64,000 nucleotides of DNA from Streptomyces griseofuscus (GCF_014673495.1 NZ_CP051006.1:4092001-4156000), one strand, 5' to 3'; counted from the first letter of the stretch, positions 25,566 to 36,239 are shown. Numbers and translations are program-made. Notes: a model not told the origin generated them from the letters alone.

Positions 25566-27026
25566 TTACGGACCGGCCCGCTCCCCCTCCAGCGGCGGCG
25601 TCGTCAGCGAGCAGTGCGTATGTCGCTCCGGATGCTGGCATCCCGCTGTCGGACGGCCGGTGACCAGGAAGAACGCGAGGACCGAGCCCAGCACCAGGAC
25701 GCCCGCGCAGATCGGCATGGCCCGGTTGAAGGAGGCGTCGAAGGCCGACGCGGAGCGGTACGCGTCCGGCCCCATCCCGGCCAGCAGCGGCAGCGCCGCC
25801 ACCGCCACCAGGCCGGCCGCCCGGGCCGCCGCGTTGTTGATGCCGCTGGCGACGCCCGCGCGGGCGGTGTCGACGGAGGCGAGGACCGTGGCGGTGAGGG
25901 GGGCGACGAGGGTGACCATGCCGGCGCCCATGACCAGCAGCGCGGGGAGCACATCGGTCAGATAGCTCGCCCCGGGCCCGACGCGCAGCATCAGCAGCAT
26001 CGCGACCGCGCACAGCAGCGGCCCGACGGTGAGCGGCAGCCGCGGGCCCGTGCGGTCGGACAGCGCGCCGGAGGCGGAGGAGAACAGCAGCATCAGGATG
26101 GTCGTCGGCAGCAGCGCCGTCCCCGCGACCAGCGGCGACCAGCCGACCGCCACCTGCAACTGGAGCGCGGTGAGGAAGAAGAAGCCGCCGAAGGCCGCGT
26201 ACACGCACAGCGTGACCAGGTTGACCGCGGTGAACTGCCGTGAGGCGAAGACGTCCGGCGGCAGCATGGGGTCGGGCCGGTGCCGCTCCACGTACACGAA
26301 CGCGGCCGCCGCGGCGAGGCCGAGCACCGCGCTCACCACCACCGCCGCCGTACTCTCCCGCGCCTCGATGAGCGCGTACGTCAGCAGCGCGAGCGACAGC
26401 GCGCCGAGGACCGCGCCGAGGACGTCGAAACGGCCGTGCGCGTGCTCGTCGGCCGACTCCGGGACATGGCGCAGGGCCACCGGCACGCAGAGCAGGGCGA
26501 GCGGCACATTGAGCAGGAACACCCAGCGCCAGCCGGGCCCGGAGACCAGCCAGCCGCCCAGGAAGGGGCCGACCGCAGCGCCGATCCCGCCGAACCCGGA
26601 CCACAGGCCGACGGCCCGGCTGCGGTCGTCGGGATGGAAGGACGCCTGGATCAGCGCGAGCGAGCCGGGGGTGAGCAGCGCCCCGCCGACGCCCTGGAGG
26701 GCGCGCGCCGCGATCAGCAGCACGGAGTTCGGCGCGATGCCGCACAGCAGGGAGGCGGCGGCGAACCAGACCACCCCGAGCACGAAGATCCGCCGGCGGC
26801 CGTAGCGGTCGCCGAGGGAGCCGCCGAGCAGGATCAGCCCGGCCAGCGTGACCATGTACGCGTTCACGGTCCACTGGAGGGCGCCGAGGCTCGCGTTCAG
26901 ATCGCGGCCGATGCGGGGCAGCGCCACATTGACGACGGTCGAGTCCAGCATGGCCATGCTGGAACCGAGCACCGTGGTGAGCAGGATCCACGTACCCCGG
27001 GACGAGCCGAGCCGGACTTCGGGCAT
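25566..27026 (-). CDS. MFS drug:proton antiporter, DHA2 family
   Basis: 486 residues with about 14 membrane helices. The first helix carries LDSTVVNVALPRIG, the EmrB/QacA signature (motif D1), and LGGSLGDRYGRRR is the loop 2-3 motif A. Such pumps export lipophilic drugs or metabolites. No TetR or MarR regulator is adjacent, and the substrate is unknown. The gene stands between DUF3151 and fba, with a terminator on the fba side. Confidence 0.92.
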   Translation of the reverse strand: MPEVRLGSSRGTWILLTTVLGSSMAMLDSTVVNVALPRIGRDLNASLGALQWTVNAYMVTLAGLILLGGSLGDRYGRRRIFVLGVVWFAAASLLCGIAPNSVLLIAARALQGVGGALLTPGSLALIQASFHPDDRSRAVGLWSGFGGIGAAVGPFLGGWLVSGPGWRWVFLLNVPLALLCVPVALRHVPESADEHAHGRFDVLGAVLGALSLALLTYALIEARESTAAVVVSAVLGLAAAAAFVYVERHRPDPMLPPDVFASRQFTAVNLVTLCVYAAFGGFFFLTALQLQVAVGWSPLVAGTALLPTTILMLLFSSASGALSDRTGPRLPLTVGPLLCAVAMLLMLRVGPGASYLTDVLPALLVMGAGMVTLVAPLTATVLASVDTARAGVASGINNAAARAAGLVAVAALPLLAGMGPDAYRSASAFDASFNRAMPICAGVLVLGSVLAFFLVTGRPTAGCQHPERHTHCSLTTPPLEGERAGP

Positions 27027-27047
27027 GCCCCCACATATACAGCGATA

Positions 27048-27086
27048 CGGCGGACCCGGCGGCTCGAAAAGCCGCCAAGTCCGCCG
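27048..27086 (-). terminator. Terminator of fba
   Basis: CGGCGGAC (27048-27055) pairs with GTCCGCCG (27079-27086), and GGCGGCT (27058-27064) with AGCCGCC (27070-27076), around a CGAAA loop. It lies between the fba stop and the MFS start. Confidence 0.65.
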
Positions 27087-27140
27087 TGGACGCCTTGGAC
27101 GCCTTGGACGCCGCGAACGCCGTGACCGGCGCCCGAGCGC

Positions 27141-28163
27141 TTACTTGATCTTGTTGCCCGCGGAGCGCAGGTGCTGCGTGGCCTCCACGACGCGCGCGGC
27201 CATGCCCGCCTCGGCCAGCTTGCCCCAGGTGCGCGGGTCGTAGGACTTCTTGTCGCCGACCTCGCCGTCGACCTTCAGGACGCCGTCGTAGTGGGCGAAC
27301 ATGTGGCCGGCGACGGGACGGGTGAAGGCGTACTGGGTGTCGGTGTCCAGGTTCATCTTCACCACGCCGTTCTCCAGCGCGGTGCGGATCTCCTCCTCGC
27401 TGGAGCCGGAGCCGCCGTGGAAGACGAAGTCGAACGGGGACTCCTTGCCGAACCGCGCGGCCACACCCTCGTTGAGCTCCTTCAGCAGCTCGGGGCGCAG
27501 CACGACGTTGCCCGGCTTGTACACGCCGTGCACATTGCCGAAGGACGCGGCCAGCAGATAGCGGCCCTTCTCGCCGAGGCCGAGCGCCTCCGCCGTACGG
27601 ATCGCGTCGTCGACCGTGGTGTACAGGGAGTCGTTGATCTCGTGCGAGACGCCGTCCTCCTCACCGCCGGTCGGGGTGATCTCCACCTCCAGGATGATCC
27701 GGGCGGCACGGGCCTGCTCCAGCAGCTCCTGCGCGATCTCCAGGTTGTCCGCGAGGGTCTCGGCGGAGCCGTCCCACATGTGCGACTGGAACAGCGGGGT
27801 GAGACCGGCTTCGACGCGCTTCTTGGACAGGGCGATCAGCGGACGGACATACCCGTCGAGCTTGTCCTTCGGGCAGTGGTCGGTGTGCAGCGCGATGTTG
27901 ACCGGGTACTTCTCCGCGACGATGTGCGCGAACTCGGCGAGCGCGACCGCGCCGGTCACCATGTCCTTGCTGTACTGGCCGCCGAGGAACTCGGCGCCCC
28001 CGGTCGAGATCTGGACGATGCCGTCGCTCTCCGCCTCCGCGAAGCCGCGCAGCGCGGCGTGCAGGGTCTGGCTGGAGGTGACGTTGATGGCCGGGTAGGC
28101 GAACTTGCCTGCCTTCGCCCGGTCGAGCATCTCGGCGTAGACCTCGGGGGTTGCGATGGGCAT
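27141..28163 (-). CDS. fba: Class II fructose-bisphosphate aldolase
   Basis: 340 residues from ATG 28163. A zinc-dependent aldolase that splits fructose 1,6-bisphosphate into dihydroxyacetone phosphate and glyceraldehyde 3-phosphate in glycolysis and gluconeogenesis. Zinc and catalytic residues are visible in LHTDHCPKDK, the ITPTGGEEDGV loop, the zinc His in SFGNVHGVYKPG, and the phosphate-binding FHGGSGSSEEEI. It has a long promoter region (140 bases) to pyrE and appears to be monocistronic. Confidence 0.97.
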   Translation of the reverse strand: MPIATPEVYAEMLDRAKAGKFAYPAINVTSSQTLHAALRGFAEAESDGIVQISTGGAEFLGGQYSKDMVTGAVALAEFAHIVAEKYPVNIALHTDHCPKDKLDGYVRPLIALSKKRVEAGLTPLFQSHMWDGSAETLADNLEIAQELLEQARAARIILEVEITPTGGEEDGVSHEINDSLYTTVDDAIRTAEALGLGEKGRYLLAASFGNVHGVYKPGNVVLRPELLKELNEGVAARFGKESPFDFVFHGGSGSSEEEIRTALENGVVKMNLDTDTQYAFTRPVAGHMFAHYDGVLKVDGEVGDKKSYDPRTWGKLAEAGMAARVVEATQHLRSAGNKIK

Positions 28164-28303
28164 CTGTCCGCTCCTTGTGTTGCGGGTGGGTTCTGCGTAC
28201 GGCCCTGACCTAGACCTGGTGGGTGACGTCGTCGTCGGTCCCCCATCCTTCCAGACGGGGGGTGACGCACGCCGCCCCCCCAAGTCCAGGTCAAAGGGGC
28301 GTG

Positions 28304-28852
28304 TCAGTCCAGACCCAGTTCATCCTTCGAGAAGGCGAAACGGTACGGCACCCCCGCGCCGGCCTCGATCTTCTCGGCGGCGCCGGTCGCCCGGTCCACG
28401 ATGGTCGCGACGGCGACGACCTCGGCACCGGCCTCGCGCACCGCTTCCACGGCGGTCAGCGGGGAACCACCGGTGGTGGAGGTGTCCTCGACCACCACGA
28501 CCCGGCGGCCCCTGATCTCCGGACCCTCGACCCTGCGCTGCATCCCGTGCGCCTTGGCGGCCTTGCGGACCACGAAGGCGTCCAGCCGGCGCCCGCGCGC
28601 GGCGGCCGCGTGCAGCATGGCGGCCGCGACCGGGTCGGCGCCCATGGTGAGCCCGCCCACCGCGTCGAACTCCAGGTCCTCGGTGAGGTCCAGCAGCACC
28701 TGGCCGACCAGCGGGGCGGCCTCGCCGTCCAGGGTCACGCGGCGCAGATCGACGTAGTAGTCGGCCTCCAGACCCGAGGAGAGGGTCACCTTGCCGTGCA
28801 CCACGGCCTTGTCCTTGATCTGCTGAAGCAGCTCAGCGCGTACGTCGCTCAT
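28304..28852 (-). CDS. pyrE: Orotate phosphoribosyltransferase
   Basis: 182 residues. It converts orotate and PRPP to OMP in pyrimidine synthesis. The PRPP-binding signature VVVVEDTSTTGGSPLTAV (about 118-135) and the flexible-loop region VVRKAAKAHGMQRRVEG are intact. Like other actinobacterial PyrE it stands apart from the main pyr operon. The aldose epimerase ends nine bases before its start, so the two may form one transcript. Confidence 0.96.
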   Translation of the reverse strand: MSDVRAELLQQIKDKAVVHGKVTLSSGLEADYYVDLRRVTLDGEAAPLVGQVLLDLTEDLEFDAVGGLTMGADPVAAAMLHAAAARGRRLDAFVVRKAAKAHGMQRRVEGPEIRGRRVVVVEDTSTTGGSPLTAVEAVREAGAEVVAVATIVDRATGAAEKIEAGAGVPYRFAFSKDELGLD

Positions 28853-28861
28853 GCGGCCAGC

Positions 28862-29650
28862 TTAAAGGCGCCGCCAGCTCCAGGTGGTGGTCGCCTCCAG
28901 CGGCTCCAGGGGCGTGACCAGGCGCGGGCAGGTGTTCAGCCCGTTGGGCGGCCCGGTCTGGGGCTCCACGCAGACGGCCTCGTCCTGCTCGTCGTAGACC
29001 ACCGCCCACTCCTCGCGGCTCGCCACCTTCAGCTCCAACAGGCCCGGCCAGGTGAGCGTGACGTCGACGCCGCCGGGCATCCCGAAGCAGTCGTCCCAGG
29101 GGCCCGGCTTCGGGTCGATCCGGTTGCCGGTGGGCAGGTGGTCGGCGCCGCGCTCCTCCTGCCAGGCGGGCGTGAAGTCCAGGGCCACGTCCACGCCGTC
29201 GAGGCTGCGGTGGAACCAGGGGTGCCAGCCGATCTGCGCCGGGAACGAGTCGTCGTACGTCTCCACGGCCATCGTCAGCGTCAGGCTGTCCTCGGCGAGC
29301 GCGACGATCTGGGTGACGCGGCCGGAGTGCGGCCAGGGGTCGGTCAGCTCGTGTGTGATCACCGCCTCGTGCTCGGTGACGCGCGCGGTGCGCCAGGCGC
29401 CGTCGCGGGCCGTGCCGTGGATGGCGTGCGGCGGGGAGTTCAGGGGCATCTGGCGGACGACGCCGCCGTCCAGGAACCGCCCGTCGCGGATGCGGCCGGC
29501 CCAGGGGACCATCGGGAAGCAGCCGAAGCGGTCGCCCTGCCGCAGCAGTTGGGTGCCGCCGATCCTCAGTCCACCGATGCGGCCGCCGCTCCCGGGCCGC
29601 ACGATCACCTCCGCGTCGCCCGCGGTCAGCGTGATGTCTTCGTTACTCAC
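28862..29650 (-). CDS. Aldose 1-epimerase family protein
   Basis: 262 residues from GTG 29650 (SNEDITLTAGDAEVIV). A galactose-mutarotase-like beta-sandwich fold: GGRIGGLRIGG, then RFGCFPMVPWAGRIRDGRF, catalytic-region HAIHGTARDGAW and GWHPWFHRSLDG, and a late Glu in CVEPQTGPPNGLN. It probably interconverts anomers of a hexose or hexose phosphate. It lies directly upstream of pyrE on the same strand. Confidence 0.9.
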   Translation of the reverse strand: MSNEDITLTAGDAEVIVRPGSGGRIGGLRIGGTQLLRQGDRFGCFPMVPWAGRIRDGRFLDGGVVRQMPLNSPPHAIHGTARDGAWRTARVTEHEAVITHELTDPWPHSGRVTQIVALAEDSLTLTMAVETYDDSFPAQIGWHPWFHRSLDGVDVALDFTPAWQEERGADHLPTGNRIDPKPGPWDDCFGMPGGVDVTLTWPGLLELKVASREEWAVVYDEQDEAVCVEPQTGPPNGLNTCPRLVTPLEPLEATTTWSWRRL

Positions 29651-29772
29651 GGGACGACAGTACTGGGGTGGTGCGGTCCGATGTACGGCTTCGGTGCGCC
29701 GGTGGCTGATCGCGCCCGTGCGGCGGAGCCGCAAATCGGACACGGCCCCGCGCTCCCTCTCGGGGTGCCCGG

Positions 29773-30582
29773 TCAGCGGCGCCTGCGCAGCGCCCGGCCC
29801 ACCACGATCGCCGACGCCACCGCCAACGCCGCCGCCGGGGCGGCCCACTTGAGTGCCTGGTTCGCCGAAACGGTCTGCGGGGCGGGTACCGGGGCATAGC
29901 GGCCGCGCGGCGGGGCGTGGTCGACCTCCTCCGCGCTGCGGCCGATCATCGTGCGGCGGGCGTGGGCCGCCTCGGCGGGCGGTACGCCGGTGTCGGTGAA
30001 GTCGTCCGCGGGGCTCTCCACGCCCTCGGCCGGCTCCCGCGCGCCCTCCTCGGCGCGCTCGTCGTCCGCCTCGGGTTCGAGCGAGGATGGCGGAATCTCG
30101 GTGTCGAAGACGGACGCGCGCCCGGCCTCCGGCGCCTCCTCCGCCTCCTTCCCCGGCTCCTTCGCCCGCTCCCCCAGCGCCTCCAGGAACCGGGTCAGCA
30201 GCCGGGCCGCCGCCGCGGCGACCGTGTCCGCGGGAAGCTCCGTGATCCGTCCCGAGGCGTCCGCGCCGCCCTCGGCCGTGACCGTCGTACCGCCCTCGGC
30301 GTCCGCGAGGCGCAGGGTGAGGGCGAGCTTGACCGCGCCGCCGCCGCGGGCCTCGGTGGCATCGCCCTCGACGGTGTACGTGCCGTCCTCCCGGGCGAGC
30401 ACCCGCGCGGTGCCGCGATAGGTGACGGAGTGTCCGCCGACCCGCAGTTTGAGGCGTCCGGCGACGGGTGGGGCGCCGGCGTCCTGCTGTAGCCCGGGGA
30501 CGGCCCGGGCGACGCGCGCGGGGTCGGCGAGTGCCGTGGCGAGACGGTCGGCCGGGACCGGGACGAAGACCTGGTGCTCCAT
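29773..30582 (-). CDS. SRPBCC (CoxG-like) protein with C-terminal membrane anchor
   Basis: 269 residues from ATG 30582 (MEHQVFVPVPADRLATALADP). Residues 1-150 look like the CoxG/SRPBCC helix-grip fold (FVPVPADRLATALADPARVA, then GGHSVTYRGTARV). A long acidic Pro/Glu-rich linker follows, and a single membrane helix near 243-262 ends in RALRRRR. The family includes carbon-monoxide-dehydrogenase accessory proteins, but no CO dehydrogenase genes are nearby. Function unknown. Confidence 0.8.
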   Translation of the reverse strand: MEHQVFVPVPADRLATALADPARVARAVPGLQQDAGAPPVAGRLKLRVGGHSVTYRGTARVLAREDGTYTVEGDATEARGGGAVKLALTLRLADAEGGTTVTAEGGADASGRITELPADTVAAAAARLLTRFLEALGERAKEPGKEAEEAPEAGRASVFDTEIPPSSLEPEADDERAEEGAREPAEGVESPADDFTDTGVPPAEAAHARRTMIGRSAEEVDHAPPRGRYAPVPAPQTVSANQALKWAAPAAALAVASAIVVGRALRRRR

Positions 30583-30640
30583 GTCGGCTGAGCCTACCCA
30601 GGAGCGGGCGGATCGTACCCTCGCCGGAGCGGGCACCTGC

Positions 30641-32278
30641 TCAGTACCGCGGATGGATCAGGGTGGAGGCGGGCAGCCCCCCGACCCTGATCCGCTCGGC
30701 CGCCCGCCGGTCCGCCGCGAGGCCGGCCGGGGTGAGGGTGACGACGGGGACCGTCGGGTCGAGACGCAGGGGCGGGGGCGCGCGGCCCGCGGCGGCGAGC
30801 AGGAAGCCCCAGTCGTGCGGGGCCTCGGGCGCGCCCGCCGAGCGGTCGGGGCCGGCCGGGAAGCCGGGGTCGTGGCCGAGGACGCGGTAGGGGGTGGCGG
30901 CGAGTCCGGCCGCGCGCAGGGTCGCGGCGACCGTCCAGAAGACACGCGGGCGGGTGGTGACGGACCCGGCGTGCACGACGAGACGGCCGCCGGGGGCGAG
31001 CACCCGGCGGGTGAGGCCGTAGAACTCCTCGGAGTACAGCTTGGTGCTGGCGGTGATGCCGGGGTCGGGGAGGTCGGCGATCACCACGTCGTACGAGGCG
31101 CCGGGCGCGGTGCGCAGCCAGCCCAGGGCGTCGGCGGTGGTGAGGTGGACGCGGGGGTCGGCGTAGACATGGCCGTTGGCGGCGGCGAGGCCGAGGTCGC
31201 TGCGTGCCAACCGGACGAGCTTCGCGTCGAGTTCGACGATGTCGACGCGGCGCACTCCGGGCCGGCGCAGCACCTCGCGCGCGGCGAGGCCGTCGCCGCC
31301 GCCGAGGATCAGCACCCGGGCGTGCGGCCCGGCGAGGGCGGGGTGGACCAGGGCCTCGTGGTAGCGGCGGGCGTCCTGGCCGCCGACGCGCAGCCGGCCG
31401 TCGAGGTAGAGGTCGAGAGGGCGGCCGTCGGTGCCCCCCGCGAGGACGACCTCCTGCACCCCGGTCTGCACGGCGACCCGGACGTCCGTGCCGTACACCG
31501 CCCGGCGCGCGGCGCGTTCGAAGTCGGCGGAGAGTGCGGCGGCCGAGGCGAGGACGCCGAGGACGGTGAGGCCGACGAGGAGCAGGGACCAGCGGGCGCG
31601 GCGGGTCAGATCGCGCCGGAAGAGGCCGAGGACGAGGGCGCCGCCCGCCACGAGGTTGACCGTGCCGGTGAGCAGCGCGCCGGTCAACTGGCCGAAGAAC
31701 GGCAGGAGTACGAAGGGAAAGGCGAGGCCGCCGACGAGGGCGCCGACGTAGTCCGCGGCGAACAGGTCGGCCACGGCGGTGGGCGCGTCCTGCCGGCGGA
31801 TGCGCTGGATCAGCTCCATCAGCAGGGGGACCTCGGCGCCGATGAGCAGGCCGATGGCGAGCGAGAAGGCGACCAGCAGGCAGCGCGGGCCCTCGGCCCA
31901 CAGTCCGCCCCAGCCGCCGGTCCAGGCGAACACCGCGTACAGGGCCATCGCGCTGCACCCGCCCACCAGGGCGAGCAGCGTCTCGACCGCGCCGAAGCCG
32001 ACGGCGGTGTGCCGGCGCAGCCGTTTGGCGCCGAGCGAGCCGATGCCCATCGCGAACACCATCACGGACAGCACGACGGACGCCTGGGTGACCGAGTCGC
32101 CGATCAAGTACGAGGCGAACGCGACGAGTTCGAGCTCGTACACGAGTCCGCAGGCCGCGCAGACGAAGACGCACACGAGGACCAGGAACCGCCCGGTGCC
32201 GGGCCGGACGGGCAGCCCGGCGGGGCCGGTCCGGGAGGGCGGGGCGCCCGGGGGCGCGGGGGCGTGCGGTTCGATCAC
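30641..32278 (-). CDS. Membrane-bound spermidine-synthase-like protein
   Basis: 545 residues from GTG 32278. Seven or so membrane helices fill residues about 28-240. The C-terminal half is a polyamine-synthase/methyltransferase-like domain: LILGGGDGLAAREVLRRPGV (about 318-337), VDIVELDAKLVRLARSD, and a DVVIADLPDPG that carries the catalytic-type Asp. The known soluble SpeE transfers aminopropyl groups; for the membrane version in actinobacteria the substrate is uncertain. Confidence 0.88.
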   Translation of the reverse strand: MIEPHAPAPPGAPPSRTGPAGLPVRPGTGRFLVLVCVFVCAACGLVYELELVAFASYLIGDSVTQASVVLSVMVFAMGIGSLGAKRLRRHTAVGFGAVETLLALVGGCSAMALYAVFAWTGGWGGLWAEGPRCLLVAFSLAIGLLIGAEVPLLMELIQRIRRQDAPTAVADLFAADYVGALVGGLAFPFVLLPFFGQLTGALLTGTVNLVAGGALVLGLFRRDLTRRARWSLLLVGLTVLGVLASAAALSADFERAARRAVYGTDVRVAVQTGVQEVVLAGGTDGRPLDLYLDGRLRVGGQDARRYHEALVHPALAGPHARVLILGGGDGLAAREVLRRPGVRRVDIVELDAKLVRLARSDLGLAAANGHVYADPRVHLTTADALGWLRTAPGASYDVVIADLPDPGITASTKLYSEEFYGLTRRVLAPGGRLVVHAGSVTTRPRVFWTVAATLRAAGLAATPYRVLGHDPGFPAGPDRSAGAPEAPHDWGFLLAAAGRAPPPLRLDPTVPVVTLTPAGLAADRRAAERIRVGGLPASTLIHPRY

Positions 32279-32378
32279 GCTGCGACGTTACGTCACGTGA
32301 CGGGCACGCTTCGTCACCCACAGGTGTGGATCTGGGGGCGGTCGACCCCATCCGGGTTTATGCGGCGGACATCCCGGA

Positions 32379-32921
32379 CTACGCCGCTTCGGCGTCCTGG
32401 CCGGGCCGCCCGCCGCGCGCCCGCGCCCCCACCCGGGTCCGGGTGGCGACGAGTTGACCGTCCTGCGGGTAGGCGTGCCAGGTGCGCCAGTGCACATGGT
32501 CCTGGTGCCGCTGGGCCAGCATCGCGGTGAACGCGTGCGGGCTGCCCGGGAAGACGCCCGCGAGTCCGTGCGGGTGCTCGGAGACGAGGGCGAGCAACTC
32601 CTGGGCGCGGCCCGCGAAGGAGCCCGGGGTGAGCATCTCGACGCGCGCCGCGAACTCGTACTCCCAGTCGCCGACGCGCTTGGCGACGCCGAGCGGCAGC
32701 GGGGTGCTGGAGCCGGGGATGCAGGCCACGGTCTCGGAGCACAGGCCGCGCTCCTCCTCCAGCAGAACCTGGTGGGAGGCGCCGAGCAGTCTCAACTGGA
32801 GCTTCGCGCCGGTCAGTTCGAGGTCGAGGGTGGCCAGGGCGGGAAGCGGTTCGCGCCCCAGGGCCCAGGCGAGGTCGGCAGCGCGCGTATCGCTGTAACT
32901 GGTGTTCAGGGTCGTGAGCAT
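32379..32921 (-). CDS. DUF2617 family protein
   Basis: 180 residues. Begins MLTTLNTSYSDTRAADLAWAL and contains the run LLGASHQVLLE, typical of actinobacterial DUF2617 proteins (family assignment from memory). Cytosolic, no signal peptide. Function unknown. It lies 100 bases upstream of the spermidine-synthase-like gene on the same strand, an order I recall being conserved in Streptomyces. Confidence 0.82.
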   Translation of the reverse strand: MLTTLNTSYSDTRAADLAWALGREPLPALATLDLELTGAKLQLRLLGASHQVLLEEERGLCSETVACIPGSSTPLPLGVAKRVGDWEYEFAARVEMLTPGSFAGRAQELLALVSEHPHGLAGVFPGSPHAFTAMLAQRHQDHVHWRTWHAYPQDGQLVATRTRVGARARGGRPGQDAEAA

Positions 32922-33232
32922 GGGTCGGCTCCGCTAACACGCAAATGAGGGGAGTTGGCCGTGTCAGCCCAGCCGGCCCGGCCGGTACGAGGCGTCCGCG
33001 AGACGTCCTGGGGGCTGCGTTGGCTGCATTGGCGTTTTAGAGGGAATCATGAACAGAGGGGCTGCCACAGCGTTTTTACCCAACTTCGGGGGCATTCCAT
33101 CCGTCGGGGGGCCCACAGCTCAACTGTTCCACCACGGCGCACGCCGGCGCGGGCCCAATGTCCCGCACCCCTCACCCCGGCAGCCTCTCCCCACCCCGCC
33201 CCAACACCCCGACCCACCAGCTCACCACCCCC
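32922..33232. other. Intergenic stretch without a recognisable gene
   Basis: About 310 bases between DUF2617 and the His/Cys-rich gene. It includes a less GC-rich patch near 33025-33075 that may hold the DUF2617 promoter. No convincing coding frame, RNA gene or strong hairpin was seen. Confidence 0.5.
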
Positions 33233-33646
33233 TCAGCTGCTCCCGCAGCCACCGCCTCCGCCGCAGGACGAGCCGCCGCCGCACGAGGAGTGGCCGCCAC
33301 CGCAGGAGTGTCCCGAGTGGCCCCCGCCGCAGGAGGAGTGGCCGCCGTGGTGACCGCCGTGGCTTCCGTGGTGGCCGCCCGAGGAGGACCCGGTGTCCCC
33401 GGCCCACCAGCTGTTGCCCGGGTCGCCGGTGCTGTTCGCCGACGACGAGGAGCCGGAGGTGCCGCTTCCGCCCCACCGGCCGCCGCCCCCGGCCGCGCCC
33501 CCGCCGAACATCGCCGACGAGCCCGACCCCCGCCCGCCGCGCCCGCCCCGCCGGGCCGCCCCGCCCCTGCCGCGTCTGCCGGACACCCGCGCGACGACGA
33601 CGAACAGGACGAACACTCCCACCAGCCCGATGACGAACGGATCCAT
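33233..33646 (-). CDS. Small membrane protein with His/Cys/Gly/Ser-rich tail
   Basis: 137 residues from ATG 33646 (MDPFVIGLVGVFVLFVVVA). One N-terminal membrane helix at about 4-20 is followed by an Arg/Gly-rich stretch, a Trp-containing linker, and a tail of about 50 residues with nine His and five Cys spaced by Gly and Ser (for example GGHHGSHGGHHGGHSSC). The tail could bind metal ions such as zinc, copper or nickel outside or under the membrane. No enzymatic domain. It is divergent from the aminotransferase at 33.8 kb. Confidence 0.7.
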   Translation of the reverse strand: MDPFVIGLVGVFVLFVVVARVSGRRGRGGAARRGGRGGRGSGSSAMFGGGAAGGGGRWGGSGTSGSSSSANSTGDPGNSWWAGDTGSSSGGHHGSHGGHHGGHSSCGGGHSGHSCGGGHSSCGGGSSCGGGGGCGSS

Positions 33647-33786
33647 GGCGCCACCCTCTTCCGGTCCCCCGAAGCCGCCCCCCGTGGGCGCCTCGTTCCT
33701 TCCCGCGCCGTGCGCGGTGCCCCGGAGATGCCCGCCCGGGGCGAGCGCCAAAGCGGAGTTGAGGAACTCCAGAGCTTGGGCGCAGG

Positions 33787-34971
<1,185 letters not shown>

Positions 34972-35041
34972 GGGACGGTTCGCCGCCGGTTGGCCGCGCC
35001 CTGCTCGCATCCGGCGGCGGATCCTTGCACAGTGCGGAACT

Positions 35042-36226
35042 GTGACCCATGCCGGCACCGTCCTCTCCCCGCCCGTCACCGCACCCGAACCCGCGCCCGG
35101 GGAACGCGCCCGCTTCTCCCTGCTCAGGGCCAGCGGCGTAGCCGTAGGTCTGTTCCTCGGCGCGCGGCTCGCCGGTGCCGCCGTCCTCGCCCTGCTCGCC
35201 GAGGCCGCGGGCCGGCCGGTCCTGGCCCTGCTGGGCCGCTCCTGGGACTCGGTCTGGTACCTGGGCATCGCGGCGCACGGGTACGGCCATGCCCTGGGCC
35301 GGCACGGCTACAGCGATCTGGCGTTCTTCCCGCTGTACCCGGCGCTGGTGCGGGCGGTGAGCGAGGTGAGCACGCTCGGCGGGGGCGCGGCCGGGCTGCT
35401 GGTGTCCTGGTCGGCGGCGCTGGTGGCCGCGGCGGGCCTGTACGCGGTCGGGACGCTGCTGTACGGGCGGCCGGTGGGGATCGCGCTGGTGCTGCTGTGG
35501 GGGCTGCTGCCGCACTCGGTGGTGCTGTCGATGGCGTACACCGAGCCGGTGCTCGCCGCGTGCGCGGCCTGGTCGCTGTACGCGGTGCTGACCGGGCGCT
35601 GGCTGTGGGCGGGGTCCCTGGCGGCGCTCGCGGGGCTGGCCCGTCCGAACGGGTTCGCGGTGGCCGCCGCCGTGCTCGCCGCAGCGGCCTGCGAGGTGTG
35701 GCGGCGGCGCGGCCGGGTTTCCCACAGGCTGTGGACGGGCGCGGCGCTCGCCCCGCTCGGCTGGACCGCGTTCCTGCTGTGGGTGGGCCGGCGCCGGGGC
35801 GATCTGCTGGGCGGCTATTTCGCCGTCCAGGCGCGCTGGGGCTCCCGGTTCGACCTCGGGCGCGGCTCACTGCGCTTCGTGCGCGCCCTGCTGCTGCACG
35901 GCGGCCGGGTGGTGTTCCCCATGGCGCTGCTGCTGGTGGCCGTGGGCGTGGTGCTCTTCGTGCTGCTGGCGCTCGACCGGCCGCCGCTGCCGCTGCTGGT
36001 CTACAGCGGGGTGCTGCTGCTGGTCGTGCTCGGCGGTTCGGGCATCTTCGAGTCCAAGCCGCGCTTCCTGCTGCCGGCCTTCCCGCTGCTGCTGCCGCCG
36101 GCCCGCGCGCTGGTGCGCACGGCGAAAGCCCGGCCCTGGCACGCGGCCGTACTGGTCGCGTCCCTGGCCGGGCTGTCGTACCTCTACGGCGCGTACCTGC
36201 TGGTGCTGGGGAACGCGCCGCTGTAG
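35042..36226 (+). CDS. PIG-V-like membrane mannosyltransferase family protein
   Basis: 394 residues from GTG 35042. About nine membrane helices. An early loop RSWDSVWYLGIAAHGYG holds the WD(S)xWYxxIAxxGY pattern of the GPI-mannosyltransferase (PIG-V) like family, followed by YSDLAFFPLYPALVRAV. The conserved Asp of the WD motif is the expected catalytic residue. It probably adds a sugar from a polyprenyl-phosphate donor to an exported acceptor; the acceptor is unknown. Confidence 0.82.
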   Translation: MTHAGTVLSPPVTAPEPAPGERARFSLLRASGVAVGLFLGARLAGAAVLALLAEAAGRPVLALLGRSWDSVWYLGIAAHGYGHALGRHGYSDLAFFPLYPALVRAVSEVSTLGGGAAGLLVSWSAALVAAAGLYAVGTLLYGRPVGIALVLLWGLLPHSVVLSMAYTEPVLAACAAWSLYAVLTGRWLWAGSLAALAGLARPNGFAVAAAVLAAAACEVWRRRGRVSHRLWTGAALAPLGWTAFLLWVGRRRGDLLGGYFAVQARWGSRFDLGRGSLRFVRALLLHGGRVVFPMALLLVAVGVVLFVLLALDRPPLPLLVYSGVLLLVVLGGSGIFESKPRFLLPAFPLLLPPARALVRTAKARPWHAAVLVASLAGLSYLYGAYLLVLGNAPL

Positions 36227-36239
36227 CGGAGAGGGCCGG

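Noticed and set aside
27086..27113. Threefold tandem GGACGCCTT repeat near the fba end
   Set aside because: Short and beside a terminator; no sign of a CRISPR unit or operator arrangement.
30422..32530. A 702-codon plus-strand frame over the spermidine-synthase-like gene
   Set aside because: Antisense shadow; the minus strand has membrane helices and the GGGDG motif.
33233..33400. GC-rich repetitive plus-strand sequence that could look like a repeat array
   Set aside because: It is the coding sequence of the His/Cys/Gly/Ser-rich tail on the minus strand; no spacer structure.
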